From positions 1 through 64,000 of the forward strand of contig NZ_VFPQ01000001.1 in NCBI RefSeq assembly GCF_006716785.1: DNA of 64,000 bases, written 5' to 3'. The notes beneath the pieces are model-generated. The model made no database searches and was not told the origin of the DNA. It worked only from the letters and a program-made list of their open reading frames with translations. This DNA comes from Thermopolyspora flexuosa. GTDB taxonomy: Bacteria; Actinomycetota; Actinomycetes; Streptosporangiales; Streptosporangiaceae. This document shows, in pieces, positions 35,191-45,658 of this stretch. The position numbers and the translations under genes are program-made. How positions within the stretch are numbered: the first letter of the stretch is position 1; the number at the start of each line of letters is the position of its first letter.

Positions 35191-36161
35191 CTACCAGGCG
35201 TACGCCTCGGGGGCGGGGCCGCCGGGGCCGGGGAAGATCTCGTCGAGGGTGGCGAGCGCCTTCTCGTCGAGCTCGATCTCGAGCGCCCGGATCGCGCCGT
35301 CGAGCTGGTCGATCGTGCGCGGGCCGATGATCGGGGCGGTGACCGCCTGCCAGCGCAGCAGCCAGGCGAGGGCGACGTTCGCCGGGTGCTCGCCGAGCTC
35401 GTCGCAGAACGCCTCGTAGCGTTCGATCTTCGGGCGGTGCTTGGTCAGCTCCTCGGTGATCCGTGGCGTGGCGGACCGGCCCTTCTCGATCTTGCGGAGC
35501 ACGCCGCCGAGCAGGCCGCCGGCGAGCGGCTCCACGGGATCACGCCGATGCCGTAGTCGGCGCAGGCGGGCAGCACCTCCAGCTCGACGGTGCGGGTGAG
35601 CAGGTTGTAGTGCGACTGCTCGGACACCAGGCCGGTGAAGTTGCGCCGCCGCGCGGTCTCCTGGGCCTTGGCGATGTGCCACCCGGCGAAGTTCGACGAT
35701 CCGACGTAGAGGATCTTGCCCTGGGTGCGCAGGACCTCCATCGCCTCCCAGATCTCATCGAACGGCGTGTTCCGGTCGATGTGGTGCATCTGGTAGAGGT
35801 CGATGTAGTCGGTCTGCAGCCGCTTGAGCGAGGCGTCGCAGGCGCGCCGGATGTTGAGCGCCGACAGCCGGTCGGTGTTCGGCCAGTCGCCCATCGGGCC
35901 GTACAGCTTGGTGGCGATCACCGTGCGCTCGCGGCGGCCGCCGCCCTTGGCGAACCAGCGGCCGATGATCTGCTCGGTGACCCCCTCACCCCGCTTGGCG
36001 CCGTACGTGTTGGCCGTGTCGAAGAAGTTGATCCCGAGCTCGTGGGCCCGGTCCATGATGGCGTGCGCGTCCTCCTCCGAGGTCTGCGGGCCGAAGTTCA
36101 TCGTGCCGAGACAGAGCCGGCTCACCTTGAGGCCGCTGCGTCCGAGCTGTGCGTACTCCAT
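35191..36161 (-). pseudogene. aldo/keto reductase interrupted by a single-base frameshift
   Basis: An NADPH-dependent aldo/keto reductase (YajO/Kv-beta-like branch) read leftward from ATG 36161, which has GAGGGG just upstream. The first part (MEYAQLGRSGLKVSRLCLGTMNFG... to GIGVIPWS) has the expected Asp/Tyr/Lys/His landmarks FFDTANTYG, IATKLYGPMG and DLYQMHHID. At 35528-35529 one G/C pair seems missing: the frame then reads nonsense, whereas the neighbouring frame continues with PLAGGLLGGVLRK, NVALAWLLRWQ and APIIGPRTIDQLDGAI to the stop at 35191. The two pieces make one normal-length protein of about 323 aa. This is either a real inactivating lesion or a sequencing error in a C run. Confidence 0.85.
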
Positions 36162-36289
36162 GCCCCTCACCCTACGGAGAAGGGGCCTTCATCCTGCGGA
36201 TGAGACGCGCACGCCCGGCGGTGGGCGATGGTGATCCATTGCACGAAACTGAGCGGCGGAATGTCGGTCAGGCAGGGCATTATGGCGGA

Positions 36290-37462
36290 ATGGGGTGCAG
36301 AACGGGGGCCATCCTGGTACGCCTGCTCGCCGTCCTCGGCGTGATCGCCGTCTGGACGGGGTTATCGGCACCCGGGGCGTACGGCGCGGGCGGTACGGCA
36401 CGGGCCGCGGACGGGGCGGCCGGCGGCGCCGCGGCGCAGGCCGGCCCGCCGAACGGGTGGGCGAAGCAGCGGACGCGCGAGCGGAATGGCGAGGAGATCC
36501 TCTTCCACTTCACCGACCCGCGGATCACCGAGTCGAGCGGGCTCGCCGTCTCCCCGACGCACAAGGGCATCTACTACACCCACAACGACAGCTCCGACGA
36601 GCCGCGGTTCTTCGCGGTCGGCGCGGACGGGCGGACGCGCGCGACGTTCACGCTGGCGAACGCCACCGCCCGCGACTGGGAGGGCATGGCGGCCTCGGTG
36701 GACCGCGCGACCGGCAAGGGCGTGCTGTGGTTCGCCGACATCGGCGACAACCTCAACGGGGCCTGGCCGGACATCTCCGTCTACAAGGTGATCGAGCCGG
36801 AGCGCATGGCCGACGCCACGCTGCGCGCCGTCCGCTACCGGTTCCGGTACGAGGACGGGCCGCGCAACGCCGAGGGCATCATGGTGCACCCCGGCACCGG
36901 GCGGCTGTACGTGGTGAGCAAGGAGTTCTCCGGGTCGATCTACGCGGCCCCGACCAAACTGCGCACCGACCGCGTCAACATCCTGCGCCGGGTCGGCCCG
37001 GCGCCGATCATGGCGACCGACGCGGCGTACTCGCCGGACGGGTCGAGCTTCGTCATCCGCACATACTTCTCCGCGTCGATCTACCGCGCGCCGGGCGAGC
37101 TGATCGCCCGGATCCCGATGCCCGCGCTCGACCAGGCCGAGTCGATCGCCTACACCCCGGACGGCATGGCCCTGCTCACCGGGAGCGAGGGCAAAAACAG
37201 CCCGGTCTACCGGGTGCCGCTCCCCGAGGATGTGTTCAGCAAGGTGGCGGCCGAGGCCACGCCGGAGCCGACGGCCACGTCGCGCGGCGAGACCGCGGTG
37301 CAGCCGGAGGCGACCCGCCCGGCCGGGACGACGGGCACGGCCGCGGCCGCCGCGGACGAGGGGCGCGAGGAGGGCGTCCCGGTGCAGATGATCCTGCTGT
37401 GGCTCGCGGTCGCCGCGGGCGCGACCGGCGTCATCGCGCTCATCGCCCGCGCCGCCCGCTGA
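36290..37462 (+). CDS. secreted or membrane-anchored beta-propeller-like protein
   Basis: A 390-aa exported protein. An N-terminal hydrophobic segment (about 7-27) acts as signal peptide; a globular part (about 65-330) has repeated blade-like blocks (ESSGLAVSPTHKGIYYTHND, NAEGIMVHPGTGRLYVVSK, DAAYSPDGSSFVIRTY, QAESIAYTPDGMALL) suggesting an esterase-like or WD40-type beta propeller. A Thr/Ala-rich linker and a C-terminal membrane helix (about 363-387, followed by RAAR) would anchor it outside the cell. Function unknown. ATG 36290 has a weak GGCGGA. It converges with the next gene, overlapping its 3' end by 23 bp. Confidence 0.78.
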   Translation: MGCRTGAILVRLLAVLGVIAVWTGLSAPGAYGAGGTARAADGAAGGAAAQAGPPNGWAKQRTRERNGEEILFHFTDPRITESSGLAVSPTHKGIYYTHNDSSDEPRFFAVGADGRTRATFTLANATARDWEGMAASVDRATGKGVLWFADIGDNLNGAWPDISVYKVIEPERMADATLRAVRYRFRYEDGPRNAEGIMVHPGTGRLYVVSKEFSGSIYAAPTKLRTDRVNILRRVGPAPIMATDAAYSPDGSSFVIRTYFSASIYRAPGELIARIPMPALDQAESIAYTPDGMALLTGSEGKNSPVYRVPLPEDVFSKVAAEATPEPTATSRGETAVQPEATRPAGTTGTAAAAADEGREEGVPVQMILLWLAVAAGATGVIALIARAAR

Positions 37463-37820
37463 CCGGGTCGCGCGGGGCCGGCGGACCGCCGCGCAGCGCG
37501 TTCTCCACGAGCTCGATCGCCTTGGCGAGACGGACGAGCCGCGGGCCCTCGCGGCGGTAGACGTCGTGCACCGCGTCGATCGCGTGCGGCGGCAGGTGGT
37601 CCTTCAAATCGACGGCGGCCCGGCGGTAGCCGGTGCGGGCGGCCTCGATCGCCGAGTGCACGTGGTAGCGGGCCATCCGCGCGAGCGCGAGCGGGTAGCG
37701 GCGCAGCACGCCGTACGCGCGGTAGTCGGGTGGCACGGCGTCGAGGAGCCAGTCCACCGCCGACAGCTCCCAGTCGGGGGCGCCGGGCGGCCGGACCTCG
37801 GGCGGCCATCCTGGAGGCAC
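37440..37820 (-). CDS. conserved actinobacterial protein of unknown function
   Basis: About 126 aa, helical and basic towards the C-terminus, with PDWELSAVDWLLDAVPPDYR, YGVLRRYPLALARMARYHV and EAARTGYRRAAVDLKDHLPP. I recognise the type as a hypothetical protein common in actinomycetes but know no function. The GTG at 37820 is chosen because GGAGGG lies 8 nt upstream; a GTG two codons earlier (37826) would leave only 2 nt of spacing. It overlaps the preceding convergent gene by 23 bp. Confidence 0.75.
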   Translation of the reverse strand: MPPGWPPEVRPPGAPDWELSAVDWLLDAVPPDYRAYGVLRRYPLALARMARYHVHSAIEAARTGYRRAAVDLKDHLPPHAIDAVHDVYRREGPRLVRLAKAIELVENALRGGPPAPRDPVSGRRGR

Positions 37821-37958
37821 GTACACGGCCCTCCAGTGTATCGATGATCTGTTCGAATTGTGGTCGTTTGTCCCGTTCACCGATGGATCGGGCGTGTCCA
37901 CCGACGGGATCGCCGGGCCGGTAGCGCAAGGCGCGCAAAGCTAGAACAATGACGCACT

Positions 37959-39239
37959 GTGAGTGACCAGAGCGAGCAGGCCGCCGGGCGTCCCGGCGCG
38001 CCGCGCGGCGACGCCGTACGGCGCCGGGCCGGCGCCCCCGCCCGGGGAAGCGAGAAGATCGCGGTCGTCGGGGCCGGGATCCTCGGGCTCGCGGTCGCGC
38101 GCGAGCTGGCGCGCACCCGGGGCGCCGAGGTGACGGTGCTCGACAAGGAGGACCGCGTCGCCGCCCACCAGACCGGGCGCAACAGCGGGGTGGTGCACGC
38201 CGGGATCTACTACACGCCCGGCTCGCTCAAGGCCCGCCTCTGCCGGGACGGCGTGGCGATGCTGCGCGAGTACTGCGCCGAGCACCGCATCCCGTACGAG
38301 GAGGTCGGCAAGCTGGTGATCGCCGCCACCTCGGCGGAGCGCGCCGGGCTGCGCCGCATCGCCGAGCGGGCCCGCGCCAACGGCGTGCCCGGCATCGCCG
38401 AGCTCGACGCGCTCGGCCTGCGCGAGGTCGAGCCGAACGCGGTCGGCGTCGGCGCGGTGCACTCCCCGCACACCGCGATCGTCGACTTCCCCGCCGTCGC
38501 CCGCCGCCTCGCCGCCGACGTGGCCGAACTCGGCGGCACGGTACGGCTCGGCCACCCGGTGCGCGGGCTGCGCGAGCGCGCGGGCGGCGTCGAGGTGCTC
38601 GCCGGTTCCTGGCGGCAGCGGTTCGACCGGGTGGTCTGCTGCGCCGGGCTCGGCACCGACGCGGTCGCCGCGCTCGCCGGACGGCCCGGGGACGTACGCA
38701 TCTTGCCGTTCCGCGGCGAGTACTACCGGCTCGCCGGGGCCGCCAAGGACCTGGTGCGCGGCCTCATCTACCCGGTGCCCGACCCCCGCTTCCCGTTCCT
38801 CGGGGTGCACCTCACCCGCCGCATCGACGGCGAGGTGCTCGTCGGCCCGAACGCGGTGATGGCCCTCGCCTACGAGGGCTACACCTGGCGCACGGTACGG
38901 CTCCGCGACCTGCGCGCCATCCTCGGCTGGGAGGGCACCTGGCGGCTCGCCGCCCGCCACTGGCGCACCGGCCTGCGCGAGGTGTACGGCTCGCTCGCCA
39001 AGAAGGCGTTCCTCAACGCGGCCCGCCGGTACGTGCCCGCGATCGGCGAGGCCGACCTGGTCCGCGCCCCGGGCGGGGTGCGCGCCCAGGCGGTCGCCCG
39101 CGACGGCACGCTCGTGGACGACTTCGCGATCGACGTGTACGGCCGGATCGTGCTGGTGCGCAACGCGCCCTCGCCGGCGGCCACCTCGAGCCTGGCGATC
39201 GCGCGGCACATCGCCTCGGTGGTCGCTGAGAGAACCTGA
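37959..39239 (+). CDS. lhgO: L-2-hydroxyglutarate oxidase (FAD-dependent)
   Basis: A 426-aa FAD-dependent oxidoreductase that oxidises L-2-hydroxyglutarate to 2-oxoglutarate and passes electrons to the respiratory chain or oxygen. The FAD-binding VVGAGILGLAVARELA (GAGILG at 38-43) and QTGRNSGVVHAGIYYTPGSLKA (in part) are diagnostic for LhgO/YgaF. RGEYYRL, PVPDPRFPFLGVHLTRRIDG and VGPNAVMALAYEGY are also family blocks. A Ser/Arg/Gly-rich tail of about 32 residues precedes the core, so translation could begin later, but GTG 37959 is the only obvious start. Confidence 0.92.
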   Translation: MSDQSEQAAGRPGAPRGDAVRRRAGAPARGSEKIAVVGAGILGLAVARELARTRGAEVTVLDKEDRVAAHQTGRNSGVVHAGIYYTPGSLKARLCRDGVAMLREYCAEHRIPYEEVGKLVIAATSAERAGLRRIAERARANGVPGIAELDALGLREVEPNAVGVGAVHSPHTAIVDFPAVARRLAADVAELGGTVRLGHPVRGLRERAGGVEVLAGSWRQRFDRVVCCAGLGTDAVAALAGRPGDVRILPFRGEYYRLAGAAKDLVRGLIYPVPDPRFPFLGVHLTRRIDGEVLVGPNAVMALAYEGYTWRTVRLRDLRAILGWEGTWRLAARHWRTGLREVYGSLAKKAFLNAARRYVPAIGEADLVRAPGGVRAQAVARDGTLVDDFAIDVYGRIVLVRNAPSPAATSSLAIARHIASVVAERT

Positions 39240-39273
39240 ATGTTTCCGGCCACCTTATGCCCCAACCGCCACT

Positions 39274-39987
39274 ATGGGGGGCGTGACCGAATCGCCTGAA
39301 GCACGCCTGCTCGTCGTCGAGGACGAGCCCAACATCCTGGAGCTGCTCGCCGCGAGCCTGCGATTCGCCGGATTCGACGTGAAGACGGCCGCCGGCGGGC
39401 GGGACGCGGTCGCCGCCACGCAGCGTCACCGGCCGGATCTCATCGTCCTCGACGTGATGTTGCCCGACATGGACGGATTCGACGTGGTGCGCCGCCTGCG
39501 CTCCGGTGGCGCGTACACGCCGGTGGTCTTCCTCACCGCCCGGGACGCCACCGAGGACAAGATCAAAGGGCTCACCCTCGGCGGTGACGACTACGTGACC
39601 AAGCCGTTCAGCCTGGAGGAGGTGATCGCCCGCATCCGCGCGGTGCTGCGCCGTACCGCCGGGGACCCGATGACCCCGCCGCCCCGGCTCACCTTCCACG
39701 ACATCGAGCTGGACGAGGAGACCCACGAGGTGTGGCGCGGCGGCGAGCCGGTCGCGCTCTCGCCCACCGAGTTCAAGCTGCTCCGCTACTTCATGGCGAA
39801 CGCGGGCCGGGTGCTGTCGAAGGCCCAGATCCTCGATCACGTGTGGAACTACGACTTCCGCGGCGACGCGGGTATCGTCGAGTCGTACGTCTCGGTGCTG
39901 CGCCGCAAGATCGACAACCGCGAGCCGCGGCTCATCCACACCCTGCGCGGCGTCGGCTACGTGCTGCGCCGTCCCCCGCAGTCCTGA
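39274..39987 (+). CDS. OmpR/PhoB-type response regulator
   Basis: A 237-aa two-component regulator: receiver domain (about 10-122; acidic pair in VVEDE, phosphoacceptor Asp60 in LIVLDVMLPD, Lys in YVTKPFS) and winged-helix DNA-binding domain (about 137-233; LSPTEFKLLRYFMANAGRVL, ending HTLRGVGYVLR). The cognate kinase starts 21 bp downstream. ATG 39274 lacks a Shine-Dalgarno, and GTG 39283 (VTESPEARLL) is an alternative start. Very similar to a second regulator at 47849. Its likely targets are the nearby export genes. Confidence 0.92.
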   Translation: MGGVTESPEARLLVVEDEPNILELLAASLRFAGFDVKTAAGGRDAVAATQRHRPDLIVLDVMLPDMDGFDVVRRLRSGGAYTPVVFLTARDATEDKIKGLTLGGDDYVTKPFSLEEVIARIRAVLRRTAGDPMTPPPRLTFHDIELDEETHEVWRGGEPVALSPTEFKLLRYFMANAGRVLSKAQILDHVWNYDFRGDAGIVESYVSVLRRKIDNREPRLIHTLRGVGYVLRRPPQS

Positions 39988-40008
39988 TCGTCCCCTCTCC
40001 CCGTCCCC

Positions 40009-41553
40009 GTGAAGGTCCTCTCCCAGCGCACTCCGCTCCGGATCAAGCTGATCGCGGTGATGCTCGCGCTCGTCGCCGTGGCGCTCACCGTGTTCGGCGC
40101 GGCGAGCGTCTGGATGCTCAACGATCACCTGATCGCGCGCCACGACCGCACGCTCGTGGCGTTCTCCATGGAGCTGGAGCGCAACCTGTCCCGGTTGCCC
40201 GGGCCGCCGCCCCGGCAGCCGCGGATCCCGCCGGAGATGGTGGCCCGGGTACGGGACCCGAACGGGCAGATCACCACGACGCTGATCGGCGCCGCCGTGG
40301 AGAACGCGTCCTGGCCGGTCGCCTTCCCGGATCGGCCGCGGGTGATCGAGACGGCCGCCGCGGAGAACGGCGAGCTGCGCTGGCGGACCCGGACGGCGAC
40401 GATCCAGGGCGTGGGCACGCTGGAGACCGCGATCGGCCTCACCTCGGTCGACCAGATCATCTTCCGGTTCGCGCTGATCGAGCTCACCGTGGGCGGCGTG
40501 GTGCTCGCCGCCCTCGCCGTCGTCGGCGTGGTGACGGTACGGCACAGCCTGCGCCCGCTGCGGCAGATCGAACAGACCGCCGAGGCGATCGCCGCGGGGC
40601 GGCTGGGCCTGCGGGTGCCGGACCACGACCCGCGCACCGAGGTCGGGCGGCTCGCCCGGTCGCTCAACACGATGCTCACCCAGATCGAGACCGCGCTGCG
40701 GGACCGCGCCGCCTCCGAGGCCGCGGCGCGCCGGTCCGAGGAGCGCATGCGCCGCTTCATCGCGGACGCCTCGCACGAGCTGCGCACCCCGCTCACCTCG
40801 ATCCGCGGGTTCGCCGAGTACTTCCGGCAGAACCCGGAGGCCGACCCGGCCGAGCTGCTCGCCCGGGTGGAGGCCCAGGCCTCCCGGATGGGGCTGCTCG
40901 TCGACGACCTGCTGCTGCTCGCCCGGCTCGACCAGCAGCGGCCGCTGCGCACCGGGCCGGTGGACCTGCTCGCGATCGCCGCGGACGCGGTGCACGACGC
41001 CCAGGTGCTCGCCCCCGACCGGAGGATCTCGCTGTCCGTGGCGGGCGGCGCCGCGCTCATCGTCACCGGGGACGAGGCGCGGCTGCGGCAGGTGCTCGGC
41101 AACCTCGTCAACAACGCGCTCACCCACACCCCGGCGGGCACGCCGGTGACGATCCGGGTCGGCACCCGGTACCGCGACGGCCGTACCGGGCCGCCCGGCC
41201 CGGTCGGGGAGGTCGCGTTCATCGAGGTCAGCGACGCCGGCCCGGGGCTCACCCCGGAGGAGGCCGAGCGCGTCTTCGAGCGCTTCTACCGCTCCGACCC
41301 CTCCCGGGCCCGGCGCGGCCCCGACGGCCCCGCCTCCTCGGGCTCGGGCCTCGGCCTGTCGATCGTGGCCGCGCTCGTCCGGGCGCACGGCGGCATCGTC
41401 TCGGTGGAGACCGCCCCGGGCGAGGGGGCGACGTTCCGGGTGGTCCTGCCGCTCGCGCCGGAGGCGCTCAACGGCGGGCTCGACGATGCCGAGCCTGACG
41501 CTTCCGAGCCCGAGGACACCGAGCCGGAGCGCTCCGGGCCGTCCCCGGCGTAG
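40009..41553 (+). CDS. membrane sensor histidine kinase
   Basis: A 514-aa kinase partner of the preceding regulator. TM1 (13-36), an extracytoplasmic sensor loop of about 115 residues with Pro-rich LPGPPPRQPRIPP, TM2 (152-176), HAMP (about 177-232), HisKA with the phosphorylated His256 in ADASHELRTPLTSIRGF, and HATPase with N-box NLVNNALTHTPAG, EVSDAGPGL and GSGLGLSIV. The C-terminal 40 residues are acidic and disordered. GTG 40009. The substrate sensed is unknown; envelope stress is plausible from the neighbouring efflux genes. Confidence 0.92.
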   Translation: MKVLSQRTPLRIKLIAVMLALVAVALTVFGAASVWMLNDHLIARHDRTLVAFSMELERNLSRLPGPPPRQPRIPPEMVARVRDPNGQITTTLIGAAVENASWPVAFPDRPRVIETAAAENGELRWRTRTATIQGVGTLETAIGLTSVDQIIFRFALIELTVGGVVLAALAVVGVVTVRHSLRPLRQIEQTAEAIAAGRLGLRVPDHDPRTEVGRLARSLNTMLTQIETALRDRAASEAAARRSEERMRRFIADASHELRTPLTSIRGFAEYFRQNPEADPAELLARVEAQASRMGLLVDDLLLLARLDQQRPLRTGPVDLLAIAADAVHDAQVLAPDRRISLSVAGGAALIVTGDEARLRQVLGNLVNNALTHTPAGTPVTIRVGTRYRDGRTGPPGPVGEVAFIEVSDAGPGLTPEEAERVFERFYRSDPSRARRGPDGPASSGSGLGLSIVAALVRAHGGIVSVETAPGEGATFRVVLPLAPEALNGGLDDAEPDASEPEDTEPERSGPSPA

Positions 41554-41614
41554 CGCGCCCCTCGGCCGACCGGGATCCCGTGGACTTCCCGCGCGCGGCC
41601 GCCCCGGCCCGGGG

Positions 41615-43507
41615 TCAGGACGGGGTGGCCGAGGGGGTCGCGTCCAGGCCGGGGAAGGAGCCGTCGGGGAACTCGCCGGAGGAGGCGGAGGCGGGGAGGA
41701 CCACCTTGTCGCCCTCCTGCAGCCCTTCGACGATCTCGACGTACTGGTCGCCGCGCACCCCGGTGCGCACCGTGCGCTCGGCGGTGCCGTCGCCGGTCGC
41801 CACCGTGACGACGGCGGTGCCGTCGGAGCGCAGCCGGGCGGCCTGCGCGGGCACGTAGACCGCGTCGACGCTCTCGCCGGTGGTCACGGTGATCGTGGCG
41901 TTCTGGCCGAGCAGGAGGTCCTTCGGCCGCCGGGTGAACGCGATGAGCACGCCGTACCGGACGAGGTCGCCCGAGGTGGTCGCGGTCGGGTCGATGTGCA
42001 CCACCCTGCCGGCGTGGCGCTCGCCGGGCCGGGTGGCGAGGATGACCTCGGCCTTCTGGCCCACCTTGAGCTTCTCCACGTCCGACTGGGTGACCATCGC
42101 CTTCACCTGGAGCTCGTCGAGGTCGCCGAGGGTGATGAAGGCGGTGTTCGCGGAGACGGAGTCGCCGGCCGCGCCGGCGATCGAGAGGATCGTGCCCTTG
42201 CGCGGGGCCCGGATCACCACGCCGGCGAGGGCCTCCTTCGCCGCCTGCAGCTCGCTCTTCGCCTGGGTCACCGCGGCCTCGGCCTGCGCCTCGCTCTGGC
42301 CGCCGCCCCCGGTACGGCTCCCGCCCGCGCCGCCTGCGCCGCCGGACCCGGGGTTGCCGATCGCGCCGCGGCCCTGGCCCTGCCCCCGCGCCTGGCCGTT
42401 CGCGCCGCCCTGGCCCTGGCCGCCCTGGCCCTGGTCCGTGCCCTGGCCGCCGCCGGCCGTGCCGCAGGACGGGGTCGTGCTCGGGGTGGCCGAGGGCGTG
42501 CCGGGCACGGAGCCGCCGTCACCGCGGGCCTGCGTGCTCGCCGGGGGAGAGGTGACGAGGCCGCCGCCCGGGCTCGTCGGCGTGGGCTCCACCGCTGGCG
42601 GCCGCGTCGCGGTCGGGGCGGGGGCCGGGGTGGCCGTCACGGTCTGGGTCACCGTCGCGGTGACGGTGACCGTCGGCCGCACGGTCACGGTCTGGGTGAC
42701 GGTGACCGTCGGGGTGGCGGTGACGGTCACGGTGACGGTGGGGGCGGGCTGCGCCGTCGGCGTCGCGGTCACGCTCTGCGTCGCGGTGACCGTGGCCGTC
42801 GGCTGGGGCGTCGCCGTCTTGCCGGAGGCCGGGTCGGGGGCCGTGCCGTACCCGGTGAGGGTGTAGGCGGCGGGCCGCACCACGAGGCCGCCGGTGGCCG
42901 CCTCGGCCCGCCCGTCCCGGGACGTGGTGCCGCGCGACCGCGTGGCGGAGGGCAGGCAGGACGGGTCGGCCGTGGGGGAGGAGGTCGCCGTGGGCCGCCC
43001 GGCCGTACCCGAGGAGCCTCGGCCGCTCGCCGTGGCGCCCCGTCCGGCGGCCGAGGCGCCGCCACCCGCCGCCGCGGTGCCGCCGGAGCGCCCGGCAGCC
43101 GCCGAGCCCGCGCCGCCGGTGCCGTTCCGGATGTTCTCCAGCGTCTCCTCGGCGGCGGCGAGCCTCGCCTTGGCCTCCTCGTACCGTTCGCGCGCCCGGG
43201 TGCCGTCGATCTTGGCGAGGAGTTGGCCCTCGTCCACCTTGTCGCCGACCTTGACGTACACCTTCTCGACGGTGCCGTCCGCGCCGAACGCGAGCTCGCG
43301 CGTGTTCGCGTCCACCGTGGTGCCCGCCGCGGACACCACGGACGTGACCGTCCCGCGCGCCGCCGCGACGAGCGTGGCCCGCGCCTCGGGGGAGGTGTCC
43401 CCGCCCCCGAGGGAGAGCAGCGCCGCGCCCAGCACGACGACACCGGCGAGCACGATGGCGCCGATCTTGACGACCGTGGACGAACCTGGCGACCTCATGG
43501 GGGCCAT
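41615..43507 (-). CDS. HlyD/RND-type adaptor with a 300-residue low-complexity insert
   Basis: A 630-aa membrane-fusion-like adaptor. A signal anchor (about 12-33) and first lipoyl half (EKVYVKVGDKVDEGQLLAKIDG) begin a helical hairpin ERYEEAKARLAAAEETLENIR. Instead of a short turn there is a stretch of about 300 residues, first Ser/Gly/Ala-rich, then Thr/Val/Pro repeats (TVTATPTVTVTQTVTV), then Gly/Gln-rich. The returning helix SEAQAEAAVTQAKSELQAAKEALA (in part), second lipoyl half VVIRAPRKGTILSI and beta-barrel follow. It converges with the kinase gene and is divergent from a second adaptor. Start at 43507; ATG 43498 is equally possible. Confidence 0.85.
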   Translation of the reverse strand: MAPMRSPGSSTVVKIGAIVLAGVVVLGAALLSLGGGDTSPEARATLVAAARGTVTSVVSAAGTTVDANTRELAFGADGTVEKVYVKVGDKVDEGQLLAKIDGTRARERYEEAKARLAAAEETLENIRNGTGGAGSAAAGRSGGTAAAGGGASAAGRGATASGRGSSGTAGRPTATSSPTADPSCLPSATRSRGTTSRDGRAEAATGGLVVRPAAYTLTGYGTAPDPASGKTATPQPTATVTATQSVTATPTAQPAPTVTVTVTATPTVTVTQTVTVRPTVTVTATVTQTVTATPAPAPTATRPPAVEPTPTSPGGGLVTSPPASTQARGDGGSVPGTPSATPSTTPSCGTAGGGQGTDQGQGGQGQGGANGQARGQGQGRGAIGNPGSGGAGGAGGSRTGGGGQSEAQAEAAVTQAKSELQAAKEALAGVVIRAPRKGTILSIAGAAGDSVSANTAFITLGDLDELQVKAMVTQSDVEKLKVGQKAEVILATRPGERHAGRVVHIDPTATTSGDLVRYGVLIAFTRRPKDLLLGQNATITVTTGESVDAVYVPAQAARLRSDGTAVVTVATGDGTAERTVRTGVRGDQYVEIVEGLQEGDKVVLPASASSGEFPDGSFPGLDATPSATPS

Positions 43508-43691
43508 GCTGCCGTGGCCATGTGACCCCAGCCTGCGGCGACGCTGAAGGTTTCCTGAGAATCCCGCCCTCGGACGTTTACGGCATCGGCCCGGGGTGGA
43601 AGGCCGGATGTGGCCGGTGCCGAAGAGTTATCAGGAAACGTTCAGGAACGGCCCAGCCGGGTTCCAGCGCGGTGTAGCAGAGTCGAGGCTC

Positions 43692-44857
43692 GTGAAGCTG
43701 TCGACGAAGCGCAGAGCGCTGTTGCTCAACGGGGCGCTCGCGGTGCTCCTCGTGGCCGGGGCCGGGGTGGCGTACGCGTCCCTCAACGGCGGGGGACGGG
43801 AGGCGCCCGCCGTGTCCGCGCCGACCGCGCGGGTGACCCGGGCCACGGTGACGGCCACGGTGTCGGCGTCCGGGTCGGTGGAGAGCGCGAAGACCCGGTC
43901 GCTGAGCTTCGGCGTCAGCGGCACGGTGTCGAAGATCCACGTCAAGCCGGGCGACAAGGTCCGCAAGGGCCAGGTGCTGGCCCGGCTCGACGACAGCGCG
44001 GCGCGGGAGAACCTGGAGGCCGCGGCGGCGGCGCTGGAGGCGGCGCGGGACGCGGGCACCGACACCGCGTCCGGGTACGCGCAGTACGTCAGCGCCCGCA
44101 ACACCTACCGGGAGGCCAGGCGCGCCCTCGCCGGAACCGTGCTCAAGGCCCCGTTCGCGGGCACGGTCACCGCGGTGAACGGCACCGTGGGCGGCTCCGC
44201 GAGCGGCACCTCGTCGTCCGCCGGCTCGTCCGGCTCCTCGGGTTCCTCGCGGGGCGGCGGCGGGGCGACCGGCAGCGCGCAGGGCTCCTCGGGCGGGTCC
44301 GGCGGCGGGTTCATCGAGCTCGCCGACACGAGCAAGCTGCAGATCGTCGGCAACTTCACCGAGGCCGACGTCACCAGGATCAAGGTGGGGCAGCCCGCCA
44401 CGTTCACCTTCGACGCGCTCACCGGCGTCACCGCGCAGGGCAAGGTGACCCTCATCGACCCGGTCGCCCGCACCGGCGACAACGTGGTGCAGTACGCGGT
44501 GACGATCGCGATGACCGAGGTGCCCGAGGAGGTACGGCTCGGCCAGACCGCGACCGTGCAGGTCGTCGTCGACGAGGCCGAGGACGTGCTCGCCGTACCC
44601 GCCTCGGCGGTGACCACGGCCGGTGGCCGGTCCACGGTGACCGTGCTGGAGAACGGCGTCGAGGTGCGCCGGACCGTCGAGGTCGGGGTGAGGGGCGACA
44701 CGCTCGTCGAGATCAGGTCCGGCCTCGACGAGGGCGACGAGGTGGTCCGGCGGGCCACCACCGGCACGAACGGCACCACCGGCGGAAGGATGCCCGGGTT
44801 CGGCGGCCGCGGCGGCTTCGGCGGCGGTCCCGGCGGCGGCTTCGGCGGAGGCCCCCG

Positions 44858-44861
<4 letters not shown>
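43692..44861 (+). CDS. HlyD/MacA-like adaptor of the ABC export operon
   Basis: A 389-aa periplasmic-adaptor-like protein (residues 12-30 form a signal anchor). The first lipoyl half is VSKIHVKPGDKVRKGQVLARLDDS, in part, the hairpin DSAARENLEAAAAALEAARDAG is short, and the second half VLKAPFAGTVTAVNG is interrupted by a Ser/Gly-rich loop (about 175-207) before FIELADTSKLQIVGNFTEADV. The C-terminal tail is Gly/Phe-rich. GTG 43692 is the likely start. It overlaps the ATPase gene by 4 bp (GTGA), forming a MacA-MacB-like exporter with the next two genes. Confidence 0.88.

Positions 44862-45654
<793 letters not shown>

Positions 45655-45658
<4 letters not shown>

Noticed and set aside
34945-35556. 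A plus-strand frame beginning LLVSDCLKQMREC
   Set aside because: The first part has coding-like bias, but it runs antisense into the aldo/keto reductase and has no ribosome site or known family; noted only as a possible gene remnant.
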